From: Sciurus carolinensis
Taxonomy: Eukaryota > Chordata > Mammalia > Rodentia > Sciuridae
Assembly: GCF_902686445.1 (NCBI RefSeq)
Contig: NC_062221.1
Span: forward strand, 36,472,575 to 36,536,574
Direction: 5' to 3'
Length of the DNA stretch: 64,000 nt
Part shown: positions 59,865-64,000 of the stretch, piece by piece
How the letters are laid out: each line of letters starts with the position of its first letter
Numbering within the stretch: position 1 is the stretch's first letter
Translations under genes and position numbers: made by a program
Notes under the pieces: generated by a model
What the model was told of the DNA's origin: nothing
The model's input: the letters and a program-made list of their open reading frames with translations, nothing else
Databases searched by the model: none

Positions 59865-60800
59865 CATACAGTTCTCCCAGTTCAAGTATATGGTTCAATG
59901 CATTTTGAGTTTACAGAATTTTATAACCACCACCACAATCTAATGGAATATTTTCATCACCCTTAAAGAAGACTTGGCACAAGCTAACTGTTATGGTTTG
60001 GATGTGAGGTGTTCCCCTCAAAGCTTAAGTGTAAGAAAATGCAAGAAGGTTTAGAAGAGGAATGATTGAGTTATTGCAATCCTTAACCCAATCAGTGAAT
60101 TAATCCCTTGATAAGATTAACCGAGTGCTAATTGAAGATAGATAGGGTGTGGCCGGAGAAAGTGGGACATTTGGGGTGTGCCCTTGGGATATATATTTTG
60201 TATATGGAGATGCTTCCTCATCTTCGTGTGAGCTGCTTCCCTCTGACACACTCTTCCACCCTGATGTTCTGCCTCTTGAGCCCCCAGGAATGGAGCCAGC
60301 CTTCTATAGACTGAGACCTCTAAAACTGTGAGCTCCCAAATATACTTTTTGTCCTCTACAATTGTTCTTGTCAGGTCTTTTAGTCATAGGAGTGAAAAAG
60401 CTGACTAAAATATTAGTGAACATTGTCTTTATAAATATGCTTTTTAAGTATCTCATATTTAAGAAGTAATGTAATTTGTGGCATTTTCTCTCGGGATTTT
60501 TGTTTAACATGACATTTTCAAGGTTTATCCTTTCTGCAGTATTCATGAGTTCTTCATCTTTTAATGCCTGAAAAATATACCACTGCATCATGATAACAAC
60601 TTCTGTTCATCCATTTATTTACTGATGTGTATTTGAATTATCTTGTTTTCCAGCCATTATGAGTAATAGTGCTATGAATATTCACATGCCCCTTTTTTAA
60701 GATATAGTTTCATTTTCTTTTATTTTTATAACCAAGAGTGGAAGTGTTGGATCAAATGTAAATTTTTATAATATCATAGTAATCACATTGGTTTAGAAAT
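59865..60800 (-). mobile_element. Ancient L1, antisense, split by an LTR
   Basis: Left of the LTR: 'ttcaatgcattttgag' and 'accaccaccacaatctaatg', the reverse complement of an old L1 3' UTR. Right of the LTR: 'acattttcaaggtttatcc', 'gttcatccatttatttactg', 'agtgctatgaatattcac' and 'agtggaagtgttggatca', the reverse complement of the ORF2 C-terminal region. The two halves are consecutive in one L1 apart from a short loss at the junction. Confidence 0.8.
59989..60411 (+). mobile_element. MaLR-type solo LTR nested in the L1
   Basis: Starts TGTTATGGTTTGGATGTGAG and ends 'aaaaagctgactaaaata'. All family landmarks are present, including 'cccaatcagtgaattaat', 'gatattatattt'-type TATA-like 'gggatatatattttg', 'tgatgttctgcctcttgag' and 'agactgagacctctaaaac'. 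The best-preserved solo LTR here. It lies in an older L1, so it is younger than that L1. Confidence 0.88.
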
Positions 60801-61320
60801 TCAACAGAAATGTATCTCAGTGTCTACATATTCTGTTTGTGATATGATAAATTCTTTAATTGCCTAACTTATATTTTTTAAAAAAATTATCTCAGAAAGC
60901 AGTGTATTTATCTTTTTTTTCAAGAGTATTATTGATTCCTTTATGTCTTCAACTTTTTCACATTTTTGAAAAAAAATAATTAATTCCTTTGACTTTTCAT
61001 GGTCTGGTCAAAGAGAGAAAAATAGACACTAATGTATATTTCAGATACATTTTTTATTTTAGTTATGTGTGAAAGACCTATATAATTTTTCAGAAGTAAA
61101 TGAAATGTTGATACTTTTGTGTTGGCTTCAAAGAAATTTAATGAAATTTATGAATTTGAACCATTCATGGATTTAAGAATTGTATCATAAGAAACTAATA
61201 AGATTACTATATGAAAAGTATGTAATATTAAAAAGTTATTCAATTACCTGCATGCCAAGCTATAATTGATTTTGTACATTTCATCAAGGTAACTGATACA
61301 CATTAGGATGTTATAATTTT
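60801..61320. other. Intergenic, nothing identified
   Basis: AT-rich, no gene or nameable repeat; may contain more decayed antisense L1. Confidence 0.45.
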
Positions 61321-61334
61321 TCTGCTGAATTATT

Positions 61335-61335
61335 A

Positions 61336-61366
<31 letters not shown>

Positions 61367-61447
61367 TTTTTGTGGTGCTGGAGATTGAACCCAGGGTCTT
61401 GTACTTGACAGGCAAACACTCAATGAACTGAACTATAATCCCAGTCC
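61335..61447 (-). mobile_element. ID-type SINE, antisense, first of a double insertion
   Basis: The plus strand shows its tail first (ATT and ATTT repeats, 61335-61370), then the ID core in reverse ('gctggagattgaacccaggg', 'caatgaactgaactataatc'). The 14-bp target copy TCTGCTGAATTATT is at 61321-61334 and 61448-61461. Confidence 0.9.
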
Positions 61448-61466
61448 TCTGCTGAATTATTTTTAA

Positions 61467-61681
61467 TTTTTATTTTATTTTATTTTTGTACCAGGGATTG
61501 AAACCAGGGGCACTTAATCACTGAGCCCCAGCCCCAGCCCTTTTTAGTATTTTATTAGAAACTGGGTCTCACTGAGTTGCTTAGGGTCTCCCTAAGTTGC
61601 TGAGGTTGACATTGAATTAGTGATCCTTCTGCCTCAGCCTCCCAAACTGCTGAGATTACAGGCATGTACCACTGTACCCAG
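61467..61681 (-). mobile_element. Dimeric B1/ID-type SINE, antisense, second of a double insertion
   Basis: The tail comes first as TTTTA repeats, then the ID part ('gggcacttaatcactgagcc'), then the B1 part ('ctgcctcagcctcccaaact', 'gagattacaggcatgtacc'). The 18-bp target copy CTGCTGAATTATTTTTAA is at 61449-61466 and 61682-61699, exact. The best-preserved dimer in the window. Confidence 0.93.
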
Positions 61682-61699
61682 CTGCTGAATTATTTTTAA

Positions 61700-62245
61700 A
61701 TGAATATTTTTACATTGCTGTTAAGTTATTAGAATGCCTCTGTATGCACATATGTATTTGGAGCTGTCTATCCACATGTACTCACTCACACAAGATTTAG
61801 CTATATCTTTATCTATAGGTAAGGTATACTTAAGTGGGCTAACATTTTAACAATATGTTCATTTTATTCTGAAACTTTACAGGTCAAAATAAAGCAAAGC
61901 ACTTTTGCATCTTCCCACTAACATTGTGTAAGGTAAAACATTTCGAATTACTTCAATTCTTTCCTTCCTAACACAGTCCTGCGTGGTCTAGATTCTTCTT
62001 AGGCCTAGAATCATCCCATTTTACTTCTAATCCACCAGTTCTCTGTGATTAATTTATACAGGCATTCTCTCAAATTCTAGAATACAGTTCGTCTATTGCC
62101 TAGAATGCTTGAATAGCTCCTTTCTATATTCCAAGAATCAGGTAGATTCCTTCTTTCATTCCTAGGATTCCTAAAATAACAGTATTCATTTCACTTAACC
62201 TTGTTTATTTTCTTCAGAGTACTCACGAGATCAGTAAATGCTTCA
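61700..62245. other. Intergenic, nothing identified
   Basis: No gene or nameable repeat. Confidence 0.45.
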
Positions 62246-62334
62246 TTTCTTTTTTGTTTTGTTTTGTTTCTCTCTTGTTTTAGAGTATAAGTTTAAATAA
62301 GGTAAAGGTCATGTCTATTTTACTCACCTTGCAG
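62246..62334 (+). repeat. Left arm of a long inverted repeat
   Basis: 62246-62321 (76 bp) is the exact reverse complement of 63237-63312. The match extends imperfectly (11 of 13) through 62334. It begins TTTCTTTTTTGTTTTG and ends GTCATGTCTATTTT. The right half of the arm belongs to an L2 relic that continues past the arm, so this arm is likely the original. Confidence 0.97.
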
Positions 62335-62395
62335 AATTCATGATATTCAGAAATCATAGAATAAATATTTATAGAGTGAAAGCATAAATTAAAAG
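62280..62395 (+). mobile_element. L2 3'-end relic
   Basis: 'tagagtataagtttaaataa' ~ 'gtaagctccatgagg', then 'aaggtcatgtctattttact', and 'catagaataaatatttatag' matches the L2 end 'gctcaataaatatttgttga'. Overlaps the left arm of the inverted repeat. Confidence 0.6.
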
Positions 62396-62552
62396 GTCAA
62401 TTGAAATTATAAATATTTATAGATAGAGGGCATGAATTCAAATTAGGATCAAATTTCTGGGAATTGATAAACAGATTAACGTATAAACAAACAAATCATA
62501 AAACTTTTAACTTGGATTTAAATTTATGAAATTTACTATGTTTTTGCTTTTC

Positions 62553-62615
62553 TCCCTTCCTTCCTTCCCTCCCTACCTGCTCCATCCTCCTCCTCCCTCA
62601 CCTCTTTCTTTTCTC
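62553..62615. repeat. Pyrimidine-rich simple repeat
   Basis: CTTCCTTCCTTCCCTCCC and CCTCCTCCTCC units, the low-complexity tail region next to the ID SINE. Confidence 0.85.
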
Positions 62616-62618
62616 ATC

Positions 62619-62680
62619 TTGGTGTTACAGGCCTTGGTCTTGCTGGCAAATCCTCTACCACTGAGTTACACTTCCAATCC
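62619..62680 (-). mobile_element. ID-type SINE, antisense, partial
   Basis: Plus-strand 'ttggtgttacaggccttgg', then 'ctaccactgagttacacttc' matches the reversed ID core with a gap. Confidence 0.7.
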
Positions 62681-63223
62681 AATGTTAATATAACTTATCC
62701 TTTTGTTTTCAGAATGTAATAATTGCCAAGAAAACTGTAAATAACATCTCTGTTAATTTCAAGGGATTTATAAAGTTAAAAATATCCTTTAAAAGTTAGC
62801 ATTAAGTGTGAACTAAGGCTGAGAAGATTTGTGTTTTCTATTTCATAATTGTGAAGTATATACAAGGTTTATCAACAAAACAATCAAAAACACACACATA
62901 GTAGAGACAACAGTCAGTAACAACAATATAAAACCATTCATTTACCCTAAGTTTGCTGATGTTGCTTACAATGTTTCTGAGTCTTCTCTTTGGGGGTTAT
63001 TCTCAAATGTCAGAGTGCATTCTTTTGAGTATTCTTTTTAATCAAAAATGTTTATCATTTTAAGGTGAATTTAATTTTTGGAAAGTATATAACCAAATTT
63101 GAGTCAAGTTTGCTGAAAAAGGGTATGGTAAAGTTATAAGATGGTATTTAAATTAAAATGACATTAATTAAAGTAATAAAATGAAACTTTATTCAGCTCA
63201 TATGATTGACCTTGAATTGATCG
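62681..63223. other. Loop between the inverted repeat arms; nothing identified
   Basis: AT-rich sequence. Frame 62829-63041 (70 codons) has no recognisable similarity. Confidence 0.45.
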
Positions 63224-63312
63224 CAGCAAGGTGAATAAAATAGACATGACCTTTACCTTATTTAAACTTATACTCTAAAACAAGAGAGAAACAAAACAAA
63301 ACAAAAAAGAAA
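63224..63312 (-). repeat. Right arm of a long inverted repeat
   Basis: 63237-63312 is the exact reverse complement of 62246-62321. The 63224-63236 extension matches 11 of 13. The L2 sequence beyond this point in the left arm is not found here, so this arm looks like the derived copy. Confidence 0.97.
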
Positions 63313-63838
63313 ATAAATTCAGATTTTTATAAATAGAAATAATAATGTGATAGCTTAATTCCTTCATTAGTGACTTACATGGAAGATATTATTATTCTTA
63401 GAATATAAGATTCTAGTGGGTCTATCTAATATTTAACATGGCTCCCCTTACCAAATAGCCATATTCAGTTGATATTTTGTACTACCTTGTTATTTAACTG
63501 AATACCTACAAACATGTCATTTATATTATCCATTTATTTAAGTGTATTTATTATATTTATCAATGTATTTTAAGTATATTTTAATATATTAATGCATGTA
63601 ATTTCTCTTCATGAGAAACAAGCATCAAAAAGTGTTGAGAGAGGGTTTAATGGCTGTTATCAGAATAAGTATGCCCACCTCAACATGGTGAGCTGTGCAT
63701 TTCTCCTCATTTATATTTATCGGCAACAAAAATACATTATATACATTGAAAATAGTAAAAAAATGAATAAATAACCCTTTTAGGGCTCTTTAGTTTTTAT
63801 TATATCAAAATTTAAAATATTTAATTATCCAAAAAAAA
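63313..63838. other. Intergenic, nothing identified
   Basis: AT-rich, ending in an A run at about 63831-63841. The 60-codon frame at 63592-63774 is chance. Confidence 0.45.
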
Positions 63839-63841
63839 AAA

Positions 63842-64000
63842 GGTGAAATGTTTTCTTAGCTATGTGGATGCTAATTCACAATAAGAGGGTGGGGCTATGA
63901 AAAAATAGAGGTACTTTGGACTAGGTAGAGGGGGAGGGGAGGAGGCATGGGAGTAGGAATGATAGTAGAATGAATCAGACATTATTACCCTATCTGGTGT
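63842..64000 (+). mobile_element. L1 3' end, cut by the window edge
   Basis: 'atgtggatgctaattcacaa' corresponds to the ORF2 end/3' UTR start seen at 1240 ('gtggatgatgacacataatg'). A G-rich purine tract (63880-63955) and 'gaatgaatcagacattatta' with 'ccctatc' follow, matching the L1 tail block. It is a different 3' UTR subtype from the copies at 1.3, 36.9 and 39.9 kb. The tail continues outside the window. Confidence 0.75.

Overview
This window is AT-rich, CpG-poor vertebrate nuclear DNA. I find no intact host gene, no functional RNA gene, no bacterial-type operon and no CRISPR array. The many short open frames are chance frames in AT-rich sequence or pieces of decayed transposons. The repeat content points to a placental mammal, most likely a sciurid rodent (squirrel, marmot or ground-squirrel type). 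The reasons are dimeric B1/ID-like SINEs ending in an ID-type unit, free tRNA-derived ID SINEs, several L1 3' ends with the same G-rich 3' UTR, many MaLR-type LTRs, and older mammal-wide L2/MIR, Tigger-like and MER5-like relics. The species call is inference; the transposon families are read from the sequence and recalled consensus patterns.

Layout. 1-1470 is the 3' part of a young L1, joined to an older L1 piece. 3186-3390 is an antisense L1 tail and 3793-4357 a probable solo LTR. 4.6-30.7 kb is a gene desert with scattered SINEs, MaLR-type LTRs (7.1 and 26.6 kb), a Tigger-like relic (14.1 kb), ancient repeats and microsatellites. 30,690-37,130 is a near full-length but dead L1: GC-rich 5' UTR, broken ORF1, broken ORF2, 3' UTR and A-rich tail. 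Its reverse transcriptase region carries a ~0.6 kb tandem duplication, and its 3' UTR carries a short TTAGGG array. 39.4-44.5 kb holds older L1 pieces in both orientations, including one with a 5' UTR and ORF1 but no ORF2. 44,705-46,992 is a nearly complete MaLR retrotransposon (LTR, internal region, LTR). 48.4-54.3 kb is dominated by ancient L1 fragments. 58.6-62.7 kb is dense in SINEs and LTRs, some nested. A further L1 3' end runs off the right edge.

The genes here do not work together; the window is a record of insertions and local rearrangements. The most unusual structures are: the RT-domain duplication inside the L1 (33662-34896); a perfect 76-bp inverted repeat with arms 0.9 kb apart (62246-62321 and 63237-63312); two SINEs in one target site with three copies of the target (61321-61699); a palindrome with perfect 30-bp arms at a SINE tail (50460-50521); the telomere-like array in an L1 3' UTR (36869-36898); a local inverted duplication in an old L1 (52913-53006); and an unexplained diverged direct repeat pair (56.4 and 58.8 kb). 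I found no convincing new protein-based biological system.
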